Virus record (IMG/VR): IMGVR_UViG_3300045999_011128
Coordinates: 1-23,592 of that record
Source of the DNA: a virus
Strand: one strand, 5' to 3'
DNA: 23,592 nt
In this document: in pieces, positions 1-9,055 of the stretch
Numbering within the stretch: the stretch's first letter is position 1
Layout: each line of letters begins with the position of its first letter
The notes under the pieces: generated by a model
The model's database searches: none
What the model was told of the DNA's origin: nothing
The model's input: only the letters and a program-made list of their open reading frames with translations
Translations under genes and position numbers: made by a program

Positions 1-365
1 CAGCAGTAATAACTCTAGCCCAAAACCCAGGAACTTTTTACCCTCAAAGTTTTAATCGATTTAGATTAAATGCTCGTCCTGAATTTCCAATTCAGTTATG
101 GACAACAAGTTCAGTTTATTTAAATAATTATTATTTACCAACAGCATCTTATTGGGCTATTAAAGATTTAGATACTAATGAAATGGTAATCGATTTTGAT
201 ACTCAATATACTCAAATTAGCGCAGATGTAAGTTCAAGTTATTTTGATGTATGGATGAATGGTTTAGAACCAGAAAGATATTATGCTATTTTAATTAAAA
301 CAGAAATAGCAGGAACAACACAAGTATTTGATGATCAATATTACTTTAAAGTAATTAATGGATAA
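1..365 (+). CDS. Phage structural protein, 3' end only (5'-truncated by window edge)
   Basis: The reading frame is already open at base 3 and runs without a stop to TAA at 363-365, so this is the last ~120 residues of a longer gene. The internal ATG at 183 is not its start. The visible part is rich in aromatic residues and beta-forming stretches, with the flow 'RPEFP..LWTTSSVYLNN' then 'YFDVWMNGLEPERYYAILIKTE' shortened here to NGLEPERYY, and ends in FKVING. This looks like a beta-sandwich domain, possibly FN3-like, as seen in tail or baseplate proteins. The next gene's ATG overlaps its stop (TAATG), which ties it to the tail module downstream. The specific role is unknown; the structural assignment rests on context and composition. 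Confidence 0.75.
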   Translation, partial: AVITLAQNPGTFYPQSFNRFRLNARPEFPIQLWTTSSVYLNNYYLPTASYWAIKDLDTNEMVIDFDTQYTQISADVSSSYFDVWMNGLEPERYYAILIKTEIAGTTQVFDDQYYFKVING

Positions 366-721
366 TGGCTGAACAAATAAATCTAAATAAAACGGTTTAT
401 AGTAAAACTCAATTCGAAAGAGTTATTGATACTTCCTTTACCCAATTAGTTGAAACCCCAACCGTTACACCAGCATCAATCCCATCTGTTACAACAGCAG
501 AGTTTTTCCAAAATTATCAAGAAATATTTTATCAAATACCTAAGTTTGGAGATATAAATTCTCATGAGTATCTTATCAAAACGTCTCAAGCTTATTTAGG
601 AAGTAGTCAAATTAATGATGATACTATACAAGCTTTAATTGACGAAGTTACAACATTAAGAGCAGAGAATTTAGATTTACAACAACAAATTATAAATCTA
701 CAAGTAACAGGAAGTATATAA
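365..721 (+). CDS. Small tail-module protein with C-terminal coiled coil
   Basis: A 118-residue protein starting at an ATG that overlaps the upstream stop by one base and ending in a TAATG overlap with the giant structural gene. Residues 1-80 are Thr/Gln/Ser-rich with no recognisable motif. Residues about 86-113 form a heptad-like helix (IDEVTTLRAENLDLQQQI), a probable short trimeric or dimeric coiled coil. A short adaptor or oligomerisation subunit of the baseplate or tail would fit this position and shape. That is inference from neighbours; I do not recognise a named family. Confidence 0.75.
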   Translation: MAEQINLNKTVYSKTQFERVIDTSFTQLVETPTVTPASIPSVTTAEFFQNYQEIFYQIPKFGDINSHEYLIKTSQAYLGSSQINDDTIQALIDEVTTLRAENLDLQQQIINLQVTGSI

Positions 722-3700
722 TGGCTGAAATAGTTAATATAACATCAATAAATCCCTTTACATTTGAGGAACAAGCTTATTCTTTTCAGGATGAAGCTTT
801 AATTACTTCAATTGACATAAATACATCTTTTAATCCTAATACAGATTTAATAGAATATTATGTATATGATTTAAATGGAGATATCGTATTTCAAAATAAT
901 ACTGGTTGGCCTTCATATCAATTATTAGATAATGTTTTAGTTTTAGATCCTGAATCTGATTTAAAAAGTATAGGTTTTGATGAGGGACAATATAATACAT
1001 TATATAATTTTGCAAGTCCAAAAATGGGGTCAAGTGCTCTTGACCGTTATTTTATTTCCCAAATATCTCCTGATAGAACAGAGGTTCGATTAGATACAAC
1101 AGATATTCCTAACGATGTTGTTGTTATTTCTTCTCTTGAATTAATTAATAACATCAATACTTCCACAGGAAGTTATTATGATTTTTATCTTAATTTTGAT
1201 AATAATCAATCATTAATAGCTGTAAATGCTTTACTTGATACTTCAAGTATTGACAATCCTACAGTATTAATTAAATTATATGAAGCTTTACCTCAAGAAT
1301 TTGATGTAAATTCTCAATGTTGGGTTGTTACCCAAATTGCTGAACCTGTAGCATATAATGTTAATATTACCCAAGTTTTTGATATTTTAGAAGATAATAT
1401 TCCTTTAAGAGGACCTAACACAAATATTAGTCTTCAAGATCAAATTGCTAATTCAACTCCTTATAGTAATTTAACTCAACTTAATACTACTAATCAAGCA
1501 CAAGGTACTGGAAGTCTACAGTACCAATTAAATAGTATGCTTGCTCAAACAGGTATTGAGATAAATGTTGATTATTCTGATTATGTTAATTTTATTCATT
1601 TCTCTTCTGCTCAAACTAGATTAGAGAATTTTTATTATAAATTATCTTTACTTGAACAATATCAATATAGTGCTAGTTTATCAAGTGGTACTTTAACAAA
1701 CACTTATGTTTCTTCAAGTAATTTAATCTGGCAAGCTAAAATAGATGAAATTATTACTGGATTTGATGATTATGAATATTACCTTTACTATAATTCAGGT
1801 TCATCATCTTGGCCTAAAACTAACTCAACACCTCCATATACAAACGTAACAACAGGTTCAGTAGCTGGACAAACTTGGTTTGTTTCACAATCTGCTGTAG
1901 CTGAAGAATATGATATTTTAAACAATAATGCTCTTATTAATGCTATTCCTTCTTATCTTTTAGAAGATCCGGAAAATGCTCAATATGAGTTATTTGTTGA
2001 AATGATTGGTCAATATTTTGATACTGTATTTTTATATACTCAAGATATTACTAATAAATATAATGCTGATAACCGTGTAAATTATGGTGTATCAAAAGAT
2101 TTAGTAGCTGATATCTTAAGAGATATGGGTATTAAAATCTACCAAAATAATTTCTCAACAAACGATTTATACTCAGCACTTTTAGGTTTTACACCTTCAG
2201 GTAGTTTATATAATTTACCTTACACGACTGGTTCATTGCCAACTCCTACGGGTTATGAATATATAAACACGTATGTAACCGCATCAGCTACAGGTTCATT
2301 GGTACCGACCGAAGACATAAATGCTGAAATATATAAACGCATATATGCAAATTTACCTTACTTACTTAAGAAAAAAGGTACAGTAGAAGGTTTAAAAGCA
2401 TTAGTTACTCTTTATGGTATTCCTGATACTATTTTACAAGTAAATGAATTTGGTGGTCAAAATGAAATAGACGAAAATGACTATGATCTTTGGTTTGATC
2501 AATTTAATTATGCTTATAATGCTGGTGGAAGTCAATATATAACTTCTTCATGGGAAACTAACCCATTATTTGGCACACTTTATCCTCAAACCATCCAGTT
2601 TAGATTCCAAACTAGAGGTATTCCTACAGATACAGGATATTATTCTCAAAGTTTATGGACTACAGATGCAGGAGTTCTTATTCGTTTAAGATATACAGGT
2701 TCAGGATATACTAGTGGTTCATATTCTGGTTCAATTCCTGATCCTTATAATGAATATGCTCATTTAGATTTTATTCCTGATATATCAACTCCCTCACTCT
2801 CAGCAAGTGTTTATTTACCTTTCTTCAATGGAGATTGGTGGAATGTAATGGCTACTGGTTATGAATTTGGTAATATATTTAAATTATATGCTGGTAATAA
2901 AACTACTCCTGGAGGAAATTATAATACTTACCAATTTTTAGCTAGTTCATCAGTAAGTACTAATGAAGTTCCTTGGGATACAAGTGTATATAGTTACTTT
3001 CCATCTCTTACTAATTCTTCTTTTGGTAAGATGTTTAGTGGTTCTTATCAAGAAATTAGATATTATAACGAAATACTTACCGTAGATCCTTTTGAGGATT
3101 ATATAATGTATCCTTATTCTATTGATGCAAATGGAATTAATACTGCTCCTGATACATTAATATTTAGAGCAACTTTAGGAGGTGAATTATATACAGCTTC
3201 ACTTTCTATACATCCTAAAGTAACAGGTTCTTGGGCAACCACATCTTCATTTTCTGGAAATGATAATTCATTTTACTTGAGTAGTACTGATGTTTTTGTA
3301 GATAATAAGGAATTTGTTTATCCAAATCAATTCCCTGCAGGTATTAAAAATAGAGTATCTAATAAAATTAGACAACAGAATGAAGTTTTACCTTATAGTG
3401 GAAGTGAAGAAGTAAACCTTCCACAAAATACAGCTTTATCTCCATTTATTTCAGTACAACAAGATGTACCTGAAAGTGGATCTTATACACCTAATATTGA
3501 TTATGTTGAGGTAGCATTTTCTCCTCAAAACGAAATTAATAATGATATTGCTGGACAATTAGGTTACTTTAATATTGGTGAATACATTGGTGATCCAAGA
3601 TTAGTATCTTCATCTGCAGAATCATATCCTGCATTAGATGGTTTAAGAAACTATTATTTTGAAAAATACACAGGCAATTATAATATTTGGGATTATATAA

Positions 3701-5595
3701 GACTTATCAAATATTTTGATAACTCTTTATTTAAAATGATTCAAGATTGGGTTCCTGCTAGAACAAGTCTTGCTTCAGGTATTGTAATTAAACAAACTAC
3801 TTTAGAAAGAAACAAATATCCTGTTCCACAGCTTAATACTTATACTACTACCTCATTTTACGGAAGTGGATCAGTTTCTAATATTTCTTGGAATACACCT
3901 TTTGTTACTGAAGATCTACTTATTACAGGATCCCCAATTCAAATAGCAGAAGTTCAAGGAACTAATGGAGGAACAATGCCTGATCTATTTGGATTAACAT
4001 CTTCTGAATACACAGGTAATAACGTAGTTAATATTACTCAAGTTTGGACAGGTTCAACACCTTCACTTTTAGGTCCTGTTGTATTTACTGAATCTGCTCA
4101 ATATGAATTCTTTAATGGTGAATTAAGTGGTTCTACTCTTCAAGTAGAAAACGGAGAATTAAATGAAGCTAACCCTTATAAATCAGCTCCTACCCAAATT
4201 ATTCAGTATCAAAGTACAGGATCATCAGATACAAATCCTGGCCCTGGTCAATTTTATTGGACATCTTCACTTTCATATAATGGTGCAGGTTGGGGTAGAG
4301 CAGTTCAATATATTTATATAAATGAAATTGATAACAATGGTATTAATATCCAACCAGCATTATCAAATTTAAACCCAGGAAATAAAATAACATTTAGAAT
4401 TTTTGGTAATTATACTAATGATGGTGGTGTTATTTTTAGTTTTTATACAGGTTATACCCTTACAGGAGTAATTCAATCAATAAGTCCTGTTAGCCCCTCA
4501 GTTTATAGAATTCAATTAAGTACTACTTCTAATATAGCTGCAACTTATATAAATTTTGGACTTTGGATTCCTGGTGATCCTAATTATATAGATTATCCAG
4601 GTGTTGTTCTAGGTACAGTTTCTTTAGATCCATTTTTAAATGCCACATCAGGATTTGATAATTCGGAATATAATCCTTTGATTAATAATGCTGTTTTAGC
4701 AAGACCTAATGATAATTTTTTTGATGTTGATTTTTCATCAAATGCAATTACTGCTGTAAATAGAAATGTAATTATAAGTGCTTCTAGAGGAACCGGTAGT
4801 GCTACTCCTTCAACAATTCCTGCATCAAATTATACTACTGCAAGAATCACAAATCCAAGATATAATGGTAGTCGAACAACCTCTCCAACTGGGTCTCTTC
4901 CTTTATCATATGTTAACCAACCTATGGTTACCGGAAGTTCAATAGGGGCAGTAGCTAATGTTGAAGATTATTGTAACTGGTTTGGTTATTTTGATAATAT
5001 TTCTCCAACAAAATTAAGTGCTGATTTAGAACAAGAATTAGTTTCTGTATTGAATGCAAACGTAACAGTTGTTCACCTTACGGCTTTAATTAATGTAGAT
5101 GGAGAAAAAATAGAATTAAGTCCAACAAACAATTCATACACAGTTAACTCAGGTTCATTGTTTATTGGAGGAGGAAATATTATAGATAATCCTTTAACAA
5201 GTAATATTCCATTTCTTAACACAATTTATCCTAGTAATTTAGGAGCAGTAATGGCTAATTCTCCATACACCGCATCAAATCCTACCCCAGTTTATATCCA
5301 ACAATATAACTACTCAGGAAGTTCCCCTAACGTTAATTCAGGAAGTTTCCAAACCTACCAGGTAATAACATCTGGTGTAGCTCCAACATCTGGTAGTGGA
5401 TTTAATCCTCTTCTATATAGATTTGAATATGTGTATGGATTACCTAATGAAACTTTAGTTATATTAAGAACAGGATCATTTGTAACTCCCACAGGTAATA
5501 TTAATGGATTATTAATCCCCGGTAATTTTAATCCAAAATATAAAGAAAATGTGTTAGCAATAGCACAATCTGCAGGATTTTTTAATAATATTTAA
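721..5595 (+). CDS. Giant (1624 aa) baseplate/tail structural protein with lectin-like region
   Basis: The largest gene in the window. It is Asn/Ser/Thr/Tyr-rich with many TGS and SGS turns, typical of an extracellular beta-rich virion protein, and has no signal peptide. Residues about 440-545 look helical and contain NRVNYGVSKDLVADIL. Residues ~536-580 carry a conserved-looking block (IYANLPYLLKKKGTVEGLKA then LYGIPDTILQVNEFGG). Residues ~600-840 resemble a LamG/concanavalin-A-like sandwich (FSGSYQEIRYYNEIL near the end). Residues ~935-1030 carry SPQNEINNDIAGQLGYFNIG, then FDNSLFKMIQDWVPARTSLA. I remember similar blocks from uncultured marine T4-like phages but cannot search for them. The last ~500 residues are fibre-like. 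It may combine baseplate-wedge and carbohydrate-binding roles. The virion role is well supported; the exact position in the virion is inferred. Confidence 0.85.
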   Translation: MAEIVNITSINPFTFEEQAYSFQDEALITSIDINTSFNPNTDLIEYYVYDLNGDIVFQNNTGWPSYQLLDNVLVLDPESDLKSIGFDEGQYNTLYNFASPKMGSSALDRYFISQISPDRTEVRLDTTDIPNDVVVISSLELINNINTSTGSYYDFYLNFDNNQSLIAVNALLDTSSIDNPTVLIKLYEALPQEFDVNSQCWVVTQIAEPVAYNVNITQVFDILEDNIPLRGPNTNISLQDQIANSTPYSNLTQLNTTNQAQGTGSLQYQLNSMLAQTGIEINVDYSDYVNFIHFSSAQTRLENFYYKLSLLEQYQYSASLSSGTLTNTYVSSSNLIWQAKIDEIITGFDDYEYYLYYNSGSSSWPKTNSTPPYTNVTTGSVAGQTWFVSQSAVAEEYDILNNNALINAIPSYLLEDPENAQYELFVEMIGQYFDTVFLYTQDITNKYNADNRVNYGVSKDLVADILRDMGIKIYQNNFSTNDLYSALLGFTPSGSLYNLPYTTGSLPTPTGYEYINTYVTASATGSLVPTEDINAEIYKRIYANLPYLLKKKGTVEGLKALVTLYGIPDTILQVNEFGGQNEIDENDYDLWFDQFNYAYNAGGSQYITSSWETNPLFGTLYPQTIQFRFQTRGIPTDTGYYSQSLWTTDAGVLIRLRYTGSGYTSGSYSGSIPDPYNEYAHLDFIPDISTPSLSASVYLPFFNGDWWNVMATGYEFGNIFKLYAGNKTTPGGNYNTYQFLASSSVSTNEVPWDTSVYSYFPSLTNSSFGKMFSGSYQEIRYYNEILTVDPFEDYIMYPYSIDANGINTAPDTLIFRATLGGELYTASLSIHPKVTGSWATTSSFSGNDNSFYLSSTDVFVDNKEFVYPNQFPAGIKNRVSNKIRQQNEVLPYSGSEEVNLPQNTALSPFISVQQDVPESGSYTPNIDYVEVAFSPQNEINNDIAGQLGYFNIGEYIGDPRLVSSSAESYPALDGLRNYYFEKYTGNYNIWDYIRLIKYFDNSLFKMIQDWVPARTSLASGIVIKQTTLERNKYPVPQLNTYTTTSFYGSGSVSNISWNTPFVTEDLLITGSPIQIAEVQGTNGGTMPDLFGLTSSEYTGNNVVNITQVWTGSTPSLLGPVVFTESAQYEFFNGELSGSTLQVENGELNEANPYKSAPTQIIQYQSTGSSDTNPGPGQFYWTSSLSYNGAGWGRAVQYIYINEIDNNGINIQPALSNLNPGNKITFRIFGNYTNDGGVIFSFYTGYTLTGVIQSISPVSPSVYRIQLSTTSNIAATYINFGLWIPGDPNYIDYPGVVLGTVSLDPFLNATSGFDNSEYNPLINNAVLARPNDNFFDVDFSSNAITAVNRNVIISASRGTGSATPSTIPASNYTTARITNPRYNGSRTTSPTGSLPLSYVNQPMVTGSSIGAVANVEDYCNWFGYFDNISPTKLSADLEQELVSVLNANVTVVHLTALINVDGEKIELSPTNNSYTVNSGSLFIGGGNIIDNPLTSNIPFLNTIYPSNLGAVMANSPYTASNPTPVYIQQYNYSGSSPNVNSGSFQTYQVITSGVAPTSGSGFNPLLYRFEYVYGLPNETLVILRTGSFVTPTGNINGLLIPGNFNPKYKENVLAIAQSAGFFNNI

Positions 5596-5615
5596 TGAGA
5601 AAATAATAAAATTAT

Positions 5616-5631
5616 ATATTTATAACATATA
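5616..5631 (+). promoter_or_regulatory. Candidate phage late promoter, 16-base motif copy 1
   Basis: ATATTTATAACATATA lies in the 49-base gap before the gene at 5645, ending 13 bases upstream of its ATG. The same 16 bases recur exactly at 20312-20327 and with two mismatches at 11749-11764, each just upstream of a gene. The TATAACATA core resembles the T4 late -10 element TATAAATA. Promoter function is inferred from position and repetition. Confidence 0.5.
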
Positions 5632-5644
5632 ACACTAAAAAAAC

Positions 5645-6304
5645 ATGGGATATTTAAATAATACCGTAGTAACAGTAGATGCAATTTTGACCGATACAGG
5701 CCGTCAGTTATTGGCACAAAATGATGGTCAATTTAGAATAACACAATTTGCTTTAGCTGATGACGAAATCGATTATACACTTTATAATCCAACCCACCCA
5801 TCAGGTTCTGCATATTATGGAGAAGCAATTCAAAACATGCCTTTGTTAGAGGCCTTTCCTCAATCAACACAGGTAATGAAATATAAATTAGTTACTTTAC
5901 CTCGTGGAACTGCTAAAATGCCTATTCTTGATTTAGGTTACAATGCAATTGTAATTAAACAGGGTGCTTCATTAGCAATAACACCTCAAACATTAAATTA
6001 TTTAGGTGGTAATACTTATGAAACTGCAGGTTATACAGCAACTATCTCAGATGTTAGATTATTCAGCACATTTGAAGGTGTAGGTATTGACACCCCAGCA
6101 GTCCAAGCTCTTAATTTATCAAACCAAATACAAACATTAGGTACATCAGTATCAAGAACAGTAGTTGGTACAACAATTAATATGAGAGCAACAACAGTAA
6201 ATACATTGTTTGGTTCACAAACATCTTTACAAGCTACATTAACCGTAGAAGGTAGAGATTCAGGAGCTAGATTAACTATTCCAGTAACAGTAACACAAGT
6301 TTAA
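5645..6304 (+). CDS. Conserved phage structural protein (219 aa) of tail module
   Basis: Begins MGYLNNTVVTVDAILTDTGR and continues with FALADDEIDYTLYNP, an N-terminal block I remember as strongly conserved in marine T4-like phages. The remainder is beta-rich, ending in a Thr/Val-rich domain (about residues 150-219) with the feel of an Ig-like sandwich. It has no signal peptide, membrane segment or catalytic motif. It is the first gene after a 49-base gap carrying a putative late promoter and is followed 10 bases later by the next structural gene. A baseplate or fibre-attachment role is likely from context, but the function is not established. Confidence 0.8.
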   Translation: MGYLNNTVVTVDAILTDTGRQLLAQNDGQFRITQFALADDEIDYTLYNPTHPSGSAYYGEAIQNMPLLEAFPQSTQVMKYKLVTLPRGTAKMPILDLGYNAIVIKQGASLAITPQTLNYLGGNTYETAGYTATISDVRLFSTFEGVGIDTPAVQALNLSNQIQTLGTSVSRTVVGTTINMRATTVNTLFGSQTSLQATLTVEGRDSGARLTIPVTVTQV

Positions 6305-6314
6305 AATATAGACT

Positions 6315-7400
6315 ATGTCATTTAAAAGATTAGAAGCAGACGATTTTGTAGTAAGCACAGATGCTATTTCCTCTACATTATTTTCAAATAATTCACCATC
6401 GTTAACAGCGGTATTTACCTCTTCTGCTCAAGTTGCAGATGCTACCGGCGATTATTATATAAACATATTTGATACTGCTACAACAGAATCAGTTCAATTT
6501 GCTGTTGCATATGGAAACTCAGTTGGTAGTGGAAGTTTAGTATATAACCCAGTTGTTAATGGATTATCTCCAACATCTACAATTTATGGTCAATGGCAAG
6601 ATTTAGTAATTGGTGATGAAAGTACAAATTTTGTATTTGGTGCTATTACTGCATCTGAATTTTTTGCTATGACCTTTGAAAGAGCAAGATATAAAGATTC
6701 TTTATTTTTAGGATCTCTTTCATTAACTTTATCAGGTTCAGGAACTAACAATACTATTACATTAACTGATAATAGTAATTATGTAACTTCTGTTCAGTTT
6801 ACTGAAGCAGGACGTGTATTCCAATTAATTACAGGATCATCAGGAACTAGAGCAACAATTTCTTCAAGAAATACAGCCGATGGATATTCTGCAACTTCTG
6901 GTTCTTATGGTTGGTTATTACCAGACATTGGAACTATTATATTAAACCCATTAGCATTAGCTCAACCTGCTGTAAGTGGTGGTATTAGTTTAGGTTATAG
7001 TGGTTCATTTGCTTGGGGTCCAAATGTTGTTGTAGCTACAGGTTCCGCTGCTCCTACCCAAAGTGCTAACATTGCTTTATTTAATTCAATGAGATTAGCA
7101 ATGACTGGTTTAGGTTCAACAGCAGATTTTTATATTAATGCTCAAGAATCTATCACTTCAGACTTTATCTTTGTAAGACCTAGAACCTCAGAATTTAATT
7201 ATTCTGAAAATCCATCATTTATTTCTGGTTCAACTGGTGAAGTATTATATAGTTCGTTTATCAATAATCCAACAACATATATTACAAGTATTGGATTATA
7301 TAATGATACAAACCAATTGTTAGCAGTGGCTAAATTGTCAAGACCTTTACCAAAAGATTTTACAAAAGAAGCTTTAGTTAGAGTTAAGCTAGATTTTTAA
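6315..7400 (+). CDS. Tail/fibre-associated protein, paralogue A (361 aa)
   Basis: A beta-rich Ser/Thr/Gly protein starting MSFKRLEADDFVVSTDAISS. The last ~70 residues (about 290-361) contain EFNYSENPSFISGS, then ITSIGLYNDTNQLLAVAKLS and PLP near the C-terminus. The same layout closes the next gene's product (EFTLTQNPSALSGS ... VTTVGLYDDEQNLLAVGKLS ... PLP), so the two share a homologous C-terminal domain, while their N-terminal parts look unrelated. No enzymatic motif is visible. It probably belongs to the fibre or baseplate periphery, with the shared domain as an attachment or oligomerisation module and the N-terminal part diversified. The start ATG sits 10 bases after the previous stop. Confidence 0.8.
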   Translation: MSFKRLEADDFVVSTDAISSTLFSNNSPSLTAVFTSSAQVADATGDYYINIFDTATTESVQFAVAYGNSVGSGSLVYNPVVNGLSPTSTIYGQWQDLVIGDESTNFVFGAITASEFFAMTFERARYKDSLFLGSLSLTLSGSGTNNTITLTDNSNYVTSVQFTEAGRVFQLITGSSGTRATISSRNTADGYSATSGSYGWLLPDIGTIILNPLALAQPAVSGGISLGYSGSFAWGPNVVVATGSAAPTQSANIALFNSMRLAMTGLGSTADFYINAQESITSDFIFVRPRTSEFNYSENPSFISGSTGEVLYSSFINNPTTYITSIGLYNDTNQLLAVAKLSRPLPKDFTKEALVRVKLDF

Positions 7401-7405
7401 AATGA

Positions 7406-8380
7406 ATGAGTGCATACAAACAATTTCTAGCATCGGATATTACAGTTGTACCGTTTGAGGTTCATAAGGGATTTTACTTTAAAGGAAATCAATTAACTGG
7501 ATCTGATGTTGACATTAACCGATATCTAGGAACCAACCTCTCAGGCACTTTATTTAATCCAACTACAGATCCTACTACAGGACAAACTTCAATTCAATAT
7601 CAAAGATTAGTTTATGATTCTATACAAGAATTATATTATTCAAACTATTTGAGTTCTAGTTATGGTAGTCCTGCAACAACCCAAAGTTTAGTTCCTGGAG
7701 CAAATGCTGCCGGAGATGTATTTGTAGGCCCCTTAGATTCAAGTGGTAGATATTTTAATTATAATCAAACTACATTAACATTTGAAAAATATTTTCCAAC
7801 AGGTGCTAATGATACTGTAGGAGTTCTATCAATTCCTTCACGTTTATTTGGAAATTACATTCAACCAAGTTCATTCACCTGGTCAGGAATAAGTGGTTCA
7901 ATATACGATGATGGACAAGGAAACTTAATACTTTCATCATCTGGAGAAATTTGTGGACAAATATTTTATCCTCATGGAATAGCTGTAATTACAAGTGATT
8001 CTAATCCTGGTGCTAATGGATATGGAGTAGCACAATATGGCTCAGCATTATATGGTATAGGAGATTCTACTGTTATTGATGGTTTTATTAATTCACCTAA
8101 TGTAACATGTTCTTTTTCTTCATCTCTTACAATTTACGAAACTCAATATAAATGTACAATTAGAGAAAACGAATTCACATTAACCCAAAACCCATCAGCA
8201 TTATCAGGTTCAGGAGGAGATATGTATAGTTTTGTTACAGCATCTTATTTTAATCCCTATGTAACAACAGTTGGACTTTATGATGATGAACAAAATTTAT
8301 TAGCAGTAGGTAAATTATCTCAACCACTTCCAACTTCACCCACAACAGATACTACAATACTTATAAACATAGATAGATAA
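7406..8380 (+). CDS. Tail/fibre-associated protein, paralogue B (324 aa)
   Basis: Starts MSAYKQFLASDITVVPFEVH five bases after the previous stop. An out-of-frame ATG at 7402 lies just ahead and opens a different frame. Residues 1-250 are beta-rich with many Ser/Gly/Tyr turns and a loosely conserved start (ASDITVVPF, compare ADDFVVSTD in paralogue A). Residues ~256-324 hold the shared C-terminal domain (EFTLTQNPSALSGS, then GLYDDEQNLLAVGKLSQPLP). The likely role is the same as its neighbour, a fibre or baseplate component. TTATAAACATA near the 3' end (about 8369-8379) loosely resembles the promoter core but is in coding sequence and is not claimed. Confidence 0.8.
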   Translation: MSAYKQFLASDITVVPFEVHKGFYFKGNQLTGSDVDINRYLGTNLSGTLFNPTTDPTTGQTSIQYQRLVYDSIQELYYSNYLSSSYGSPATTQSLVPGANAAGDVFVGPLDSSGRYFNYNQTTLTFEKYFPTGANDTVGVLSIPSRLFGNYIQPSSFTWSGISGSIYDDGQGNLILSSSGEICGQIFYPHGIAVITSDSNPGANGYGVAQYGSALYGIGDSTVIDGFINSPNVTCSFSSSLTIYETQYKCTIRENEFTLTQNPSALSGSGGDMYSFVTASYFNPYVTTVGLYDDEQNLLAVGKLSQPLPTSPTTDTTILINIDR

Positions 8381-8382
8381 TT

Positions 8383-9036
8383 ATGGCAACTTTAGATAAT
8401 TCAAATATTGTAAATGGTAATATAATCGAGCCAAACGATTTATTACAATTATATTCTGCTTTTACAGCAGGTGGTGGATATGATGTTTCTATTAGTGGAA
8501 GCTTAACAGGTTCAGCAACTTCTGCTACTACAGCTACTACTGCAACTACAGCTTCTAATATTACAACAGCTATTACAGGTGGTGGTACTCATTATTTAGC
8601 ATTTGTTGACCAAGCAGGAACTCGCCCTCCAAAAATTGCTTCCCTTTTAGAATATACGGCAGCAACAAATTCATTGACCGTTACATCATCTCGTGCAGTT
8701 ACAGCTTCATTTGCTTCAACTACCCCAGACCCAACATTTTTTAATGCTTTTACATCCGCTAGTGGTTCAGCATATATTAGTAATACTCTTGGAGTAGTTG
8801 CTGGTTCTCTTACAGCAGCTGGAGGTCTAGCCCAAACCCCAGTATGTGATCCTTTAAAAGGAAAAGTTATAGGATCTACATTATTTATAAATGCCACTAT
8901 TTTTGGTCCTGGAGGACCAGCTAATAGTGTAGGTGTAAGATCATTTAATACTGGTACTGGACAAATCGAATTTCAAACAGGTGGTGGTAGTGGAACAGAA
9001 TTTATAATGTTTACAGCCCACTATAAACCAGCATAA
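8383..9036 (+). CDS. Short tail-fibre-like protein with Ala/Thr repeat (217 aa)
   Basis: The ATG lies two bases after the previous stop. Residues 1-40 form an N-terminal part (MATLDNSNIVNGNIIEPNDL). Residues 44-59 are a low-complexity Ser/Ala/Thr run of the ATTATTATTAS type, common in phage fibres, where such repeats form shafts or collagen-like linkers. Residues 60-150 continue with Ala/Thr/Ser-rich beta sequence and the last ~65 residues form a Gly-rich domain ending HYKPA that could be a fibre tip. As the last structural gene before the endonuclease and primase module, it is a reasonable candidate for a host-contact protein. That role is inferred from repeat type and position. Confidence 0.75.
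   Translation: MATLDNSNIVNGNIIEPNDLLQLYSAFTAGGGYDVSISGSLTGSATSATTATTATTASNITTAITGGGTHYLAFVDQAGTRPPKIASLLEYTAATNSLTVTSSRAVTASFASTTPDPTFFNAFTSASGSAYISNTLGVVAGSLTAAGGLAQTPVCDPLKGKVIGSTLFINATIFGPGGPANSVGVRSFNTGTGQIEFQTGGGSGTEFIMFTAHYKPA
8512..8559 (+). repeat. Low-complexity Ala/Thr codon repeat in fibre-like gene
   Basis: Imperfect tandem GCTACTACA-type codons encode residues 44-59 of the 217-residue fibre-like protein. Such tracts are prone to slippage and length change between strains, and in phage fibres they usually form linker or shaft. Confidence 0.6.
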
Positions 9037-9055
9037 TTAAAATTAATAAAAATTT

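Noticed and set aside
183-365. A separate 60-residue gene starting at 183
   Set aside because: The same frame is open to the left window edge, so the ATG is an internal Met of a truncated gene.
1504-1525. Perfect 7-base inverted repeat GGTACTG / CAGTACC
   Set aside because: It is inside a long coding region with an 8-base loop and no T-run; chance is sufficient.
8592-8897. Minus-strand open frame of 101 codons within the fibre-like gene
   Set aside because: It is the reverse shadow of a well-supported structural gene, with no leader and no domain. The other minus-strand frames (for example within 12927-13115, 13331-13585, 15110-15415 and 20952-21218) are rejected for the same reason.
8383-9036. 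Diversity-generating retroelement target in the fibre-like gene
   Set aside because: No reverse transcriptase gene and no template/variable repeat pair were seen in the window.
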